Shown one piece after another: positions 1 through 9,925 of a stretch of 64,000 bases of DNA. The position numbers and the translations under genes are program-made. Each line of letters opens with the position of its first letter. The stretch's first letter is position 1. This stretch comes from JACVRW01 sp035650215 (GTDB lineage: Bacteria; Actinomycetota; Thermoleophilia; Solirubrobacterales; Thermoleophilaceae), in contig DASRIC010000040.1 of the NCBI GenBank assembly GCA_035650215.1, positions 1 to 64,000 on the forward strand. The letters are read 5' to 3'. The notes under the pieces are model-generated. The model saw only the letters and a program-made list of their open reading frames with translations. It was not told the origin of the DNA and did no database searches.

Positions 1-2023
<2,023 letters not shown>

Positions 2024-2027
<4 letters not shown>

Positions 2028-2503
2028 GCCCCCTGTCTGGTTGCGGCTTCCTGCTCCGCCGCCCACCGGATCGCGGCGACGATGTTCTTGTATCCGGTAC
2101 AGCGGCAGATGCCGCCGGAGATCGCCGTGCGGATCTCATCCTCGGTCGGATTTGGGTTCTCGTCGAGCAGCGCGCGGCTCGTCATCAGCATGCCGGGCGT
2201 GCAGAACCCGCAGTGCAGCGCGTGCTTCTCGTGAAAGCCCTCCTGGACGGGGTCGAGCCTGCCGTCGACCTCGAGCGACTCGACCGTGCGGATCTCGTGG
2301 CCCTCGCACATCGCGGCGAGCGTGGTGCAGGCCTTGACCGGCTTCCCGTCCATGAGAACCACGCACGCGCCGCAGTTCGAGGTGTCGCAGCCCCAGTGCG
2401 TGCCGGTCAGGCCGGGCGTCTCACGGATGAAGTGCACGAGCAGCTGACGCGGCTCCACGTCGCGGGACACCGACTCGCCGTTGATCGTGATCGTCACCTG
2501 CAT
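2024..2503 (-). CDS. coxS: CO dehydrogenase small [2Fe-2S] subunit
   Basis: Iron-sulfur subunit that carries electrons from the Mo-Cu site of CoxL to the FAD of CoxM. It is 159 residues, normal for the family. The N-terminal plant-ferredoxin-type cluster motif is visible as CDTSNCGAC with a later C in VKACTT (residues about 39-60). The C-terminal helical domain carries the second cluster, CGFC and CRC (residues about 98-135). The ATG at 2503 lies 2 nt after the coxM stop, and the stop overlaps the coxL start. The order coxM-coxS-coxL is the usual form I order. Confidence 0.95.
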
Positions 2504-2505
2504 CG

Positions 2506-3393
2506 TCAGGCCTCCTGGTGGAGCGCACGGGCCGCGGCACGGCGCAGGGCGCGTTTCGTGAGCACGCCCGCGAGGTGGCGCTTGTAGTCGACGGGCCCGC
2601 GACCGTCCGGGATCGGCGAGCAGTCCTCGGCAGCGAGCGCGCCGGCCTCGGCGAAGAGCTCCTCCGAAGGCGGCTTTCCGCGCAGCAGCTCCTCCGCGCG
2701 CGAGACATGCACCGTGGTCGGCCCGACGGCGCTCAGGGCCACACCCGCGTCCGCGATCGCGCCGCCGTCGATCCACAGCGCCGCCGACGCCGCGGCCACC
2801 GCCCAGTCGCCCGCGCGCCGCTCGACCTTCTCGTGCGCGCTCCCGCCGCCGTGCCGGAGCGGCAGGCGCACCTCGGTCAGCATCTCGCCCTCGCCGACCG
2901 CGGTCATGTACGGGCCGATGTGGAACTCGTCCATGGACACGATGCGCTCGCCCTCGCCGCCGCGGATGACGGCGCTTCCGTTCGCCGCTGTGCACACCGC
3001 CGACAGGTCCTCGGCGGCGTCCGCCTGGCAGAGCGATCCGCCGATCGTGCCGCGGTTTCGCACGACCGGGTCGGCGATCACGCGCTCGGCGTCGCCGAAA
3101 ACGGGGTAGTGCGCGGCCAGGACCTCCGAGCGCTCCAGATCCACGTGACGCGTCAGCGCGCCGATGCGGATCTCGCCGCCCGCCTCGCGGATGTATGAGA
3201 GATCGGTGAGGTCGTTGATGTCGACCAGGTACTCGGGGGTTGCGAGCCGCAGCTTCATCATCGGCAGCAGGCTGTGCCCGCCCGCGATGATGCGCGCACC
3301 GCCGCCCTGGCGCACCAGTGAGGCGATTGCCCCCTCGACGCTGGTGGCGCGCTCGTACTCAAAGGGCGCAGGAGTCTGCACGACACCTCCCAT
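2506..3393 (-). CDS. coxM: CO dehydrogenase medium FAD-binding subunit
   Basis: Flavoprotein subunit of the molybdenum hydroxylase complex; it binds FAD and hands electrons to the quinone pool. It is 295 residues, typical for CoxM. Two FAD-contact motifs are visible: AGGHSLLPMMKLRLA near residue 40 and TIGGSL near residue 115, followed by the CO dehydrogenase FAD C-terminal domain. It is the first cox gene of the operon and starts 27 nt downstream of a run of five small membrane-protein genes on the same strand, so it is probably cotranscribed with them. A GTG four codons in is preceded by GGGAGGT and could be the true start. Confidence 0.94.
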   Translation of the reverse strand: MGGVVQTPAPFEYERATSVEGAIASLVRQGGGARIIAGGHSLLPMMKLRLATPEYLVDINDLTDLSYIREAGGEIRIGALTRHVDLERSEVLAAHYPVFGDAERVIADPVVRNRGTIGGSLCQADAAEDLSAVCTAANGSAVIRGGEGERIVSMDEFHIGPYMTAVGEGEMLTEVRLPLRHGGGSAHEKVERRAGDWAVAAASAALWIDGGAIADAGVALSAVGPTTVHVSRAEELLRGKPPSEELFAEAGALAAEDCSPIPDGRGPVDYKRHLAGVLTKRALRRAAARALHQEA

Positions 3394-3420
3394 GGTGACG
3401 TAAGCGAGTTCGCATCTGGC

Positions 3421-4041
3421 TCAGCCGGACTCCCCAGCGGGTCCGCGATTCGGCATCCGCCTGCGGACGCCGGGCTCGTCGCTCGGCTCGTACTGCTCGG
3501 GTGAGTCCGTGCCGATGACGGGCGACCGCGCAAGCCGATCGGGGCGGCTCTGACGAACCTCGGGGTAGAGCAAGCGGGCCTCGAGGCTCCCGCCCTCGAC
3601 GTTCCGAAGCACGTCGCCCGCGGGGCTTGCGGCAGCGATCGGCGCCTCGCGGCCGAGCCGGGCGAGCGTGAGCGTCCCCTTCGTGTACACCTCGGATATA
3701 CGCGGCGCACGCACAGTTTGGCTGTCCGGGAAGTTCCGCAGCCCCGCCTCGGCGGCGCCGGGATAGAGGCCGTCGACGAGGCCGACAGCGTCCACCAGGC
3801 CGGCCTTCTTCACGAGCAGGCCCTCGAGCAGGTCCACGCCCGCGTCGAGGTTTCCGTTGATGTCCACGACGATCTCGTTCACCGGGGCGCTCTTCTCGAT
3901 GATCTCCCCGACCGCCGCGATCGCCTCGTCGAGGCCACTCGTGATCTGCCTGAGGGCTGCGATCGTCGAGACGAGGTAGTACACGAGCGCGAGCACGATC
4001 AGGACGACCGCGACGATCAGCACAACACCTGCGGCAGGCAT
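3421..4041 (-). CDS. Single-pass membrane protein of unknown function, fifth in a small-gene cluster before coxM
   Basis: 206 residues. One N-terminal transmembrane segment (about residues 5-27, very Val/Leu rich) is followed by an amphipathic helical stretch (ALRQITSGLDEAIAAVGEII) and a hydrophilic tail rich in Arg, Pro, Ser and Glu with no motif I recognise. It is the longest of five consecutive small proteins that share the layout of N-terminal helix plus amphipathic helix. It lies 12 nt after the preceding gene of the cluster and 27 nt before coxM. A role in anchoring or assembling CO dehydrogenase at the membrane is inferred from position only. Confidence 0.75.
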   Translation of the reverse strand: MPAAGVVLIVAVVLIVLALVYYLVSTIAALRQITSGLDEAIAAVGEIIEKSAPVNEIVVDINGNLDAGVDLLEGLLVKKAGLVDAVGLVDGLYPGAAEAGLRNFPDSQTVRAPRISEVYTKGTLTLARLGREAPIAAASPAGDVLRNVEGGSLEARLLYPEVRQSRPDRLARSPVIGTDSPEQYEPSDEPGVRRRMPNRGPAGESG

Positions 4042-4053
4042 CGCTCCCCCCTG

Positions 4054-4314
4054 CTAGTCCGCGTCGTCCAGGATCACGTCGAGCGAGCCGCCGTAGTTCG
4101 CGACCACCTCGACCGTCTGCTTCACCTGCTCCTGCGTCGTCAGGAGGAGCGGCGCCGCGTCGAGGTCCTTCGACCCGGCGCTCGCGGCGGCTGCGATCCT
4201 GCCCACGCTCGGCACGATGCTGCGCGCCGCGTCGAGCACTCCGCGCAGCAGGAGAACCACGACCGGAAGGATCACGAGCAGGAGCAGCGCGTTCCCGATC
4301 CACCAGAGGATCAC
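4054..4314 (-). CDS. Small single-pass membrane protein, unknown function (cluster gene 4)
   Basis: 86 residues: an N-terminal transmembrane helix (about residues 4-25, starting MILWWIGNALLLLVILPVVV) followed by a short helical, mildly acidic tail ending LDVILDDAD. The start overlaps the stop of the upstream gene by 4 nt (ATGA), so translation is probably coupled. No known family recognised. The tail resembles in layout, and loosely in sequence, its neighbour at 4311-4589 (both carry a LDVIL or FDVIL patch), which suggests old duplication. Confidence 0.75.
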   Translation of the reverse strand: MILWWIGNALLLLVILPVVVLLLRGVLDAARSIVPSVGRIAAAASAGSKDLDAAPLLLTTQEQVKQTVEVVANYGGSLDVILDDAD

Positions 4315-4589
4315 CGCGGCCTCCTCTCCGCCACGACCGCGGCCTTGGCCGCGATCCCCGGCATCGCGCCGAGGATCACGTCGAACTTGGCGTTGATCGC
4401 CTTAACGGCCGGCTCGAGCGGACGCAGGTGCTCGGACTCGACCGTCTCGAGCGCGTCAGCGAGCGTGGCGAGGTTCCGCGAGGTCGACTCGAGGCCGCCC
4501 CGGATCCGGATCAGCGCCGCGGCGAGAACGGCCACGACCACGATGGCGAGCACGACGCTGAGCAGAACGAGCACGTCGGTGTCGCTCAT
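4311..4589 (-). CDS. Small single-pass membrane protein, unknown function (cluster gene 3)
   Basis: 92 residues: a transmembrane helix at about residues 5-28, then RIRGGLESTSRNLATLADAL and a helix with PLEPAVKAINAKFDVIL. It overlaps both neighbours by 4 nt, so genes 1 to 4 of the cluster form one translationally coupled chain. The post-membrane region has a heptad-like pattern that could pair with the same region of the other cluster members. No enzymatic motif and no known family recognised. Confidence 0.75.
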   Translation of the reverse strand: MSDTDVLVLLSVVLAIVVVAVLAAALIRIRGGLESTSRNLATLADALETVESEHLRPLEPAVKAINAKFDVILGAMPGIAAKAAVVAERRPR

Positions 4590-4879
4590 GACTCACCGTA
4601 CCCGTCGGTCAACGCGTTCATGTAGCGGTCCTGGATCACGGCCTCGTCGACGATCAGGCCGAGCACCGGCGCGGTCGCCTCGAGCTGCGGGATGTTCGCG
4701 GTGTTGCCGGCGACCTTGCCCGCCACCTCGAGCAGGCCGGCCGCCGACCGGTCGATGTCCTCGACCGTCCGCACGAGCACGATCAGGAGCGCCGCGACGA
4801 CGAGCGCGGCCACCAGACCGATCCCGAGCGACACGCCCCACAGGGTGTTGGCCGACACCGCGGCCTCGGGCAGGCTCAT
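4586..4879 (-). CDS. Small single-pass membrane protein, unknown function (cluster gene 2)
   Basis: 97 residues. A transmembrane helix spans about residues 14-36 (GVSLGIGLVAALVVAALLIV), followed by RTVEDIDRSAAGLLEVAGKV and a second amphipathic part with PQLEATAPVLGLIVDEAV. The ATG at 4879 overlaps the upstream stop, and its own stop overlaps the next start. The segment PQLEATAPVLGLI is similar to RPLEPAVKAINAKF in the next gene, which supports paralogy. Function unknown. Confidence 0.75.
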   Translation of the reverse strand: MSLPEAAVSANTLWGVSLGIGLVAALVVAALLIVLVRTVEDIDRSAAGLLEVAGKVAGNTANIPQLEATAPVLGLIVDEAVIQDRYMNALTDGYGES

Positions 4880-5142
4880 TTTCCGACCGCCACCTTTCTG
4901 AGGGCGCGGGCGGAGTGCAGGATTCGCACCCCGGAGTCGTTGATCCGCCCCACCCCCCCGAGCTCCGAGGTCTGCGCGCGCACCGCCTCGACGCCCTGCA
5001 CGGCGCCGCGCGCCTGACCCGCGATCCGCCGCGCGAGGGCAATGATCGCGATCACGATCACGGCCGCCACGGCGATCACGACGATCCCGAGCACGAGGCC
5101 GGTCCACCAGCCCGTGGACGCACCGATCACCGCTGGCATCAC
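4876..5142 (-). CDS. Small single-pass membrane protein, unknown function (cluster gene 1)
   Basis: 88 residues: a transmembrane helix at about residues 12-36 (VLGIVVIAVAAVIVIAIIAL), then a basic helical tail (RRIAGQARGAVQGVEAVRAQ) ending KVAVGK. It is the first gene of the presumed membrane-cox operon and has a strong ribosome binding site, AGGAGGAGAGTG, directly before the ATG. The tail is more basic than in the other four proteins. No known family recognised. Confidence 0.75.
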   Translation of the reverse strand: MMPAVIGASTGWWTGLVLGIVVIAVAAVIVIAIIALARRIAGQARGAVQGVEAVRAQTSELGGVGRINDSGVRILHSARALRKVAVGK

Positions 5143-5280
5143 TCTCCTCCTCAGCCGAACGACGAAGCCGCGCGAGCATATTTGGCCCCGCGAGCCGGTT
5201 CAATGCCGCAAATAGCGGGGGCCTGCCGGACAGGGGGAGGATCGGGGCGGGATTCCCGCTTATCGTTGAGCGGAGTCACC
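5143..5280. promoter_or_regulatory. Divergent promoter region between the membrane-cox operon and the pafBC-like gene
   Basis: 138 nt between divergently oriented starts. It must carry the promoter of the minus-strand small-membrane-protein/cox operon and of the plus-strand regulator gene. It has a few AT-rich patches (around 5177-5183 and 5208-5215) in GC-rich surroundings, but I cannot name a confident -35/-10 pair. The divergent arrangement allows the WYL regulator to control the cox operon, but nothing in the sequence proves it. Confidence 0.45.
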
Positions 5281-7320
5281 ATGGCAAAGGACACCGAGAA
5301 GCTCATCCGGCAGCTCAGCTTGATCTCGTTCCTGATGGCGGAGCGGCGCCCCGTCTCCGCGCTCGAGATCAAGCAGGACGTGGAGGGCTACTCGCAGATG
5401 AACGACGAGGCGTTCGCGCGGCGCTTCTACGCTGACCGCGCGGAGCTGGAGTCGCTCGGCATTCACCTCAAGGTCGACAAGCCGGCCGAGGGCTACTACG
5501 AGGCCGAGAACTATTCGCTGCCCCCCGAGAACTTCTACCTCTCAGCGATCGAGTTCACCGACAAGGAGCTGGGCGCGCTGCGGATGTCGCTCTCGCTGCT
5601 CGACGGCGAGTTCGCCTACGCCGAGCCGCTCAGGCTGGCGCTCCAGCAGCTCTCCTGGGGCAAGCCGAGCCCGCTCGACGCGCCCGAGCAGCGCAGCGTG
5701 GCCCTTGCGGTCACCGCCGGCGCCGGCGGGCGCGGGCTCTCGCAGCGGCTGTCGAAAATCGAGACCGCGATCTTCCGCCGCAAGACCATCCTGTTCGACT
5801 ACTACACGATCGGGCGCGACGCGGAGGAGCGGCGCAAGGTCGACCCCTATCACCTGCTCTACCGCGGCGGGCAGTTCTACCTGATCGGCTTCGCGCACGA
5901 GCGCCAGGACGTCCGCGTCTTCCGGGTCTCCCGGATCCGCGGCAAGGTTGGCTACTCCTCCAAGGCCGAGCATGACTTCAACCGCCCCGAGGAGTTCGAC
6001 CCGCGCGCCTACGCCACGCGCACCGACTGGCAGCTGGGCGACATCTCCGGCCGCGCCCGCATCCACCTCTCCGACCGCATCGACTGGCTCGCCCTGCGCC
6101 ACTTCGGCCACGCCGGCGAGGTCACCGAGGCGGAGGGCGGCGGCGTGACCTTCGAGACCGACTACGCCGACTCGCGCCAGATGCTCTCCTGGGTGCTCGG
6201 CCTGGGCGAGCAGGCACGCATCGAGGGGCCCGACGAGCTCGCGGCCGAGGCGCGCGAGCGGCTGGAGCTCGTGATCGAGCGTCACGCGCACCCGCCCGAG
6301 CTCGCCAAGGCCACGCGCACGCGCCGCGCGACGCAGAGCGAGGACGACGACGACGGGCGCGACTCGCCGATTCGCCCCGAGCGCTTCGCGCGGCTGGTCA
6401 CGCTCGCCGGCATCCTGATCGACGCCGCTCGCGAGGGCCGAAAGCTCGAGCTGGCGGAGCTGTGCGCCTCGCTGCAGGTCACGGACACCGAGCTGCGCCA
6501 GGACATCGACGTGCTCAACGTCGTGAACTTCGGCGGCGGCTCATACGTGCTCTACGCGGAGATCCAGGGCGACCAGATCGAGGTCGACCCCGAGCCCTAC
6601 GGCGACAACTTCGCGCGGCCCGCCCGCCTGCTCCCGCTCGAGGCCAAGGCGCTGGTGGCGGCGATCGACCTGATCGGCGAGCACCTGCCCGAGGGCTCGC
6701 TCGCGAGCGCGCGCCAGAAGATCGTCGACGCCCTCGGCCAGGACCCGGCCGAGGAGGGCCTGCACATCACCACCGCGAAGGGCGACGACTCGGAGATCGC
6801 GCGTGTGGTGTCCACCGCGATCGTGGGCCGGCGGCTCCTGGCCATCGAGTACTACAAGGAGAACGAGGACGAGTTCACCGAGCGCACGATCGAGCCCTAC
6901 AAGCTGGCCAACGGCCAGGAGGGCTGGTACGTGCACTCCTGGGACGTCGAGCGCGACGACACGCGCTCCTACCGGCTCGATCGCATCAAGTCGGCCACGG
7001 TGCAGGACGAAAAGTTCGAGCCGCGCCCGGGCATCGAGCCCGACGTGCACGGCTGGCTCGCCACCGGCGAGGTCGACTCGTCCAGCACGGCGCGCATCTG
7101 GGTCTCGCCCGAGCGTGCGCGCTGGGCACGCGAGGACCGCCGCGTGGTCGAGGAGCTGGCGGACGGCGCCGTGATCGTGGAGCGCACCTACGCCTCGCAC
7201 GAATGGCTCTCGCGCGAGATCCTCAAGGAGGCCGGCGACGCCGTGGTGGTCGAGCCCGACGAGGCGCGCCAGGCAGTGCTCGAGGCGGCCGAGGCGCTCG
7301 CGGGCGCCGTCAGGCGCTAG
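5281..7320 (+). CDS. pafBC: Fused PafBC-like WYL-domain transcriptional regulator
   Basis: 679 residues with two copies of the winged-helix plus WYL layout in one chain. The first half starts MAKDTEKLIRQLSLISFLMA (HTH), with a WYL-type core around FDYYTIGRDAEERRKVDPYH and a WCX-like region near HLSDRIDWLALRHF. An acidic linker (SEDDDDGRDS) leads to a second HTH (ARLVTLAGILIDAAREGRKL) and a second WYL core (IEYYKENEDEF...IEPYKL...GWYVHSWD). In Mycobacterium, PafB and PafC form a heterodimer that activates the LexA-independent DNA-damage response; natural fusions are known in some actinobacteria. No pup/proteasome gene is adjacent. Start chosen at the ATG where the HTH begins. Confidence 0.85.
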   Translation: MAKDTEKLIRQLSLISFLMAERRPVSALEIKQDVEGYSQMNDEAFARRFYADRAELESLGIHLKVDKPAEGYYEAENYSLPPENFYLSAIEFTDKELGALRMSLSLLDGEFAYAEPLRLALQQLSWGKPSPLDAPEQRSVALAVTAGAGGRGLSQRLSKIETAIFRRKTILFDYYTIGRDAEERRKVDPYHLLYRGGQFYLIGFAHERQDVRVFRVSRIRGKVGYSSKAEHDFNRPEEFDPRAYATRTDWQLGDISGRARIHLSDRIDWLALRHFGHAGEVTEAEGGGVTFETDYADSRQMLSWVLGLGEQARIEGPDELAAEARERLELVIERHAHPPELAKATRTRRATQSEDDDDGRDSPIRPERFARLVTLAGILIDAAREGRKLELAELCASLQVTDTELRQDIDVLNVVNFGGGSYVLYAEIQGDQIEVDPEPYGDNFARPARLLPLEAKALVAAIDLIGEHLPEGSLASARQKIVDALGQDPAEEGLHITTAKGDDSEIARVVSTAIVGRRLLAIEYYKENEDEFTERTIEPYKLANGQEGWYVHSWDVERDDTRSYRLDRIKSATVQDEKFEPRPGIEPDVHGWLATGEVDSSSTARIWVSPERARWAREDRRVVEELADGAVIVERTYASHEWLSREILKEAGDAVVVEPDEARQAVLEAAEALAGAVRR

Positions 7321-7415
7321 GCCGCACCACGCCGGTGGACGGCGCCCTAGCGCTGTACCCGCCTGCTGGGGGAACACGGCGGTGGCCTTACCCACAATCG
7401 TCGTGGGCTTGACGC

Positions 7416-7895
7416 ATGGCAGAATCGCCCCGGGTGCCCTCGCGACGCGACCAGATCGAGATGACCGGCGCCGAGCTGCGCGCCTTCCTCGACGAGCAGA
7501 TGGTGATGCAATGCGCGACCGTCGGCCCACACGGAAGGCCGCATATGGTGCCGTTGTGGTTTGTCTCGGACGGCTTGGAGCTACGCGGCTGGACCTATGC
7601 CAAGTCACAGAAGGCGCGGAACCTCGACCGCGATCCGCGTGCCACGATCGGCATCGAGGATGGCGTGAACTATCAAGAGCTGCGCGGCGTGATGTTCGAG
7701 TGCGACGTGGGCCTTGAACGCGACCCAGCCGAGGTGGAGCGCTATGGGCTGGCGCTGTTCGAGCGCTATGCCGGTGAGCTCACGCCGGAGATCCGCGAGA
7801 TGGTCGAGAGGCAGGCACAGAAGCGCGTCGGCCTCACGTTTGCGCCCTCCCGGGTCGTGACCTGGGACCACCGCAAGCTGGGCGGCACCTACTGA
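7416..7895 (+). CDS. Pyridoxamine 5'-phosphate oxidase-fold (FMN/F420-binding split barrel) protein
   Basis: 159 residues, a single split-barrel domain. The pattern FLDEQMVMQCATVGPHGRPH followed by MVPLWFVSDG and later KARNLDRDPRATIGIED is typical of the PPOX / F420-dependent oxidoreductase group common in actinobacteria. Substrate and cofactor cannot be settled from sequence alone. Its TGA overlaps the rmlA ATG by one base, so it is probably cotranscribed with rmlA although the functions look unrelated. Confidence 0.8.
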   Translation: MAESPRVPSRRDQIEMTGAELRAFLDEQMVMQCATVGPHGRPHMVPLWFVSDGLELRGWTYAKSQKARNLDRDPRATIGIEDGVNYQELRGVMFECDVGLERDPAEVERYGLALFERYAGELTPEIREMVERQAQKRVGLTFAPSRVVTWDHRKLGGTY

Positions 7896-8962
7896 TGAAG
7901 GGGCTGATCCTCTCCGGCGGCAAGGGCACGCGCCTGCGCCCGCTCACGCACACGAGCGCCAAGCAGCTCGTGCCGGTGGCCAACAAGCCGGTGCTCTTCT
8001 ACGGGATCGAGGCGATGCGGGCGGCGGGCATCGAGGAGGTCGGCATCATCATCGCGCCGCAGACCGGCCAAGAGATCCGCGACGCGGCCGGCGACGGCTC
8101 CCGCTTCGGCATCTCGATCGAGTACATCGAGCAGGACGCCCCGCTCGGGCTCGCCCACGCGGTGCTCACCGCCGAGCGCTACCTCGGCGACGCGCCGTTC
8201 GTGATGTACCTCGGCGACAACCTCCTGCGCGACGGGATCGTGCAGCTGGTCGACACCTTCAGGACCGAGGAGCCCGACGCACTCATCCTGCTCACGCCCG
8301 TACCGGACCCCGAGCACTACGGGGTGGCCGAGCTGAACGGCGAGGGGCAGGTCGCTCGTCTTGTCGAGAAGCCCCCCGAGCCGTCCACGAACCTCGCGCT
8401 GGTCGGCGTCTACATGTTCACGTCCGCGATCTTCGACGCGGCCCGCTCGATCGAGCCGTCCGGACGCGGCGAGCTCGAGATCACGGATGCGATCCAGGCG
8501 CTGGTCAACCGCGGCATGCGCGTCGACCCGCACATCGTGCACGGCTGGTGGAAGGACACCGGCCAGGTACAGGACATGCTCGAGGCCAACCGGTTGATCC
8601 TCGACGACCTGGACCCGCGCATCGACGGCGAGCTGGTGGATTCGCGCGTCGAGGGCCGGGTCGTGGTCGAGGAGGGCGCCCTGCTCGAGCGAACGACCGT
8701 GCGCGGGCCGGCGATCATCGGCCGCGGTACCCGTCTCATCGACGCCTACATCGGCCCGTACACCGCTCTCGGGGAGTCGGTTTCGATCGAGAGGGCCGAG
8801 CTGGAGCACTCGATCGTGCTCGCGGGCTCCTCGATCTCGGACCTCGAGCACCGCATCGAGGCGAGCCTGATCGGCCGCGACGTGCGCATCGGCCGCGGAC
8901 CGGCGCTGCCGCGGGCCTACCGCTTCGTGGTGGGCGACAGCGCTGACGTGCAGATTCTGTAG
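7895..8962 (+). CDS. rmlA: Glucose-1-phosphate thymidylyltransferase, long form
   Basis: 355 residues. Makes dTDP-glucose from glucose-1-phosphate and dTTP, the first step to dTDP-L-rhamnose. The nucleotidyltransferase signature is at the N-terminus (LSGGKGTRLRPLT), with LGDN around residue 110 and VEKPPEP near residue 155. The C-terminal 110 residues have the hexapeptide-like pattern of a left-handed beta-helix (VEGRVVVEEGALLERTTVRG), which marks the long RmlA form found in actinobacteria and archaea. rmlD and rmlB lie downstream, separated by a broken DUF559 gene; rmlC is not in the window. Confidence 0.9.
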   Translation: MKGLILSGGKGTRLRPLTHTSAKQLVPVANKPVLFYGIEAMRAAGIEEVGIIIAPQTGQEIRDAAGDGSRFGISIEYIEQDAPLGLAHAVLTAERYLGDAPFVMYLGDNLLRDGIVQLVDTFRTEEPDALILLTPVPDPEHYGVAELNGEGQVARLVEKPPEPSTNLALVGVYMFTSAIFDAARSIEPSGRGELEITDAIQALVNRGMRVDPHIVHGWWKDTGQVQDMLEANRLILDDLDPRIDGELVDSRVEGRVVVEEGALLERTTVRGPAIIGRGTRLIDAYIGPYTALGESVSIERAELEHSIVLAGSSISDLEHRIEASLIGRDVRIGRGPALPRAYRFVVGDSADVQIL

Positions 8963-9005
8963 GGGATCGCCGACCGCCAGGGGCGAAATCTTGAGCTGTC
9001 CTGCC

Positions 9006-9028
9006 TTGTTGTTGCAGTGCGACAACAA
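9006..9028. promoter_or_regulatory. Inverted repeat over the start of the AbiEi/DUF559-type gene
   Basis: TTGTTGT, 9 nt, then ACAACAA: perfect 7-bp arms at 9006-9012 and 9022-9028, with the GTG start at 9017 inside the loop. It is AT-rich against a GC-rich background. The position fits an operator for autoregulation or a hairpin hiding the start codon. Weak evidence beyond the symmetry. Confidence 0.4.
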
Positions 9029-9919
9029 CCCAGGACGGCGGACAGGATCATCGGCCGGTTGGCTTCGCGCGCGTATGGAGTGGTGACCCGGGCGGAGCTG
9101 GTGGCTGCCGGCGTAACGCCCGCGGAGATCGCCTCGCGCCTGCGCTCGGGCGCGCTTGTCACCCGCTACCGCGGCGTGTACCGGGTCGGGCACCAGGCTC
9201 CTAGCGTCGAAGCCGGCACCGAAGCCTTTACCAGCCGGTAGAGGTAGGCCGCCGCCAGGCCAGAGAGCAGCGCCCCTTTACCGCACGCCTTGACGGCAGC
9301 CATGTAGTCGGCGGCGGAAGTACTAGTGCCGAGAGAGCGCCGGGTGCGCGGGGTCCGCACCCACCGATTCCGCCGCGGCCCACCCACCGAGGCCACCACC
9401 TGGCGGGGCATCCCCATCACCACCGTCCCCCGCACCCTCGTCGACCTCGCCGCCCTGCTCTCCGAGGACGACCTCGCCCGAGCCTGCCACGAGGCGGGGG
9501 TCAAGTACCGCACCACGCCCCGCCACGTGGACGCCGTGCTCGTCCAGCATCCCAACTCGAAAGGCACGGCGACCCTCCGCAGGGTCATGAGCGGCGAAAC
9601 CCGCGTGACCCTCAGCAAGCTCGAAGCCCGCTTCCTCGCGCTGCTGCGCGAGGCGGGCCTGCCGCTCCCCTTGACCAACCGGCCGGCCGGCGGCAGGCGG
9701 GTCGACTGCCGCTGGCCCGAGCAGCGTCTGACCGTCGAGCTCGACAGCTACACGTTCCACAACAGCCGCTACTCCTGGGAGGAGGACCGTCAACGCGAAC
9801 GGGAGGCCCGCGCCCGTGGCGACGAGTTTCGCCGCTACAGCCGCGACGACGTGTTCCTCCGGCCCGACCTGGTCGTGCGGGAGCTGCGCGAGCTGCTGGC
9901 CCGCCCCGCGCCGAGGTGA
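9017..9919 (+). pseudogene. AbiEi-antitoxin-like / DUF559 endonuclease-fold protein gene broken by a 101-bp inversion
   Basis: The first 65 codons encode an AbiEi-type winged-helix domain (GVVTRAELVAAGVTPAEIAS...YRGVYRVGH). Ten codons later a TAG at 9239 ends the frame. From about 9313 the same frame resumes as VPRERRVRGVRTHR and runs to 9919 with the middle region (GIPITTVPRTLVDLAAL) and the DUF559/Vsr-like C-terminal domain (LTVELDSYTFHNSRYSWEED). The missing middle piece is present on the other strand at 9212-9312. Reversing it gives one uninterrupted 300-residue protein of the usual length for this actinobacterial family. The family sits between toxin-antitoxin and nuclease annotations and its role is unsettled. 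As it stands the gene is inactive or makes only a 74-residue DNA-binding fragment. Confidence 0.85.
9212..9312. other. 101-bp micro-inversion inside the DUF559-type gene
   Basis: The segment is bounded by GCCG (9212-9215) and its inverted copy CGGC (9309-9312). Its reverse complement continues the upstream frame without a stop for 33 codons, reads AVKACGKGALLSGLAAAYLY (a sequence typical of this family's middle), and joins the downstream frame as VPAAEVLVPRERR. Inversion keeps the length, which is why both halves remain in frame. The 4-bp arms are too short for a known invertase site and fit a template-switch event better. Confidence 0.85.
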
Positions 9920-9925
9920 CCTATC

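Noticed and set aside
9166..9678. A 170-codon minus-strand frame spanning the DUF559 gene
   Set aside because: Its C-terminal piece is simply the inverted segment of the broken plus-strand gene read in its old sense; the rest is antisense to the DUF559 domain.
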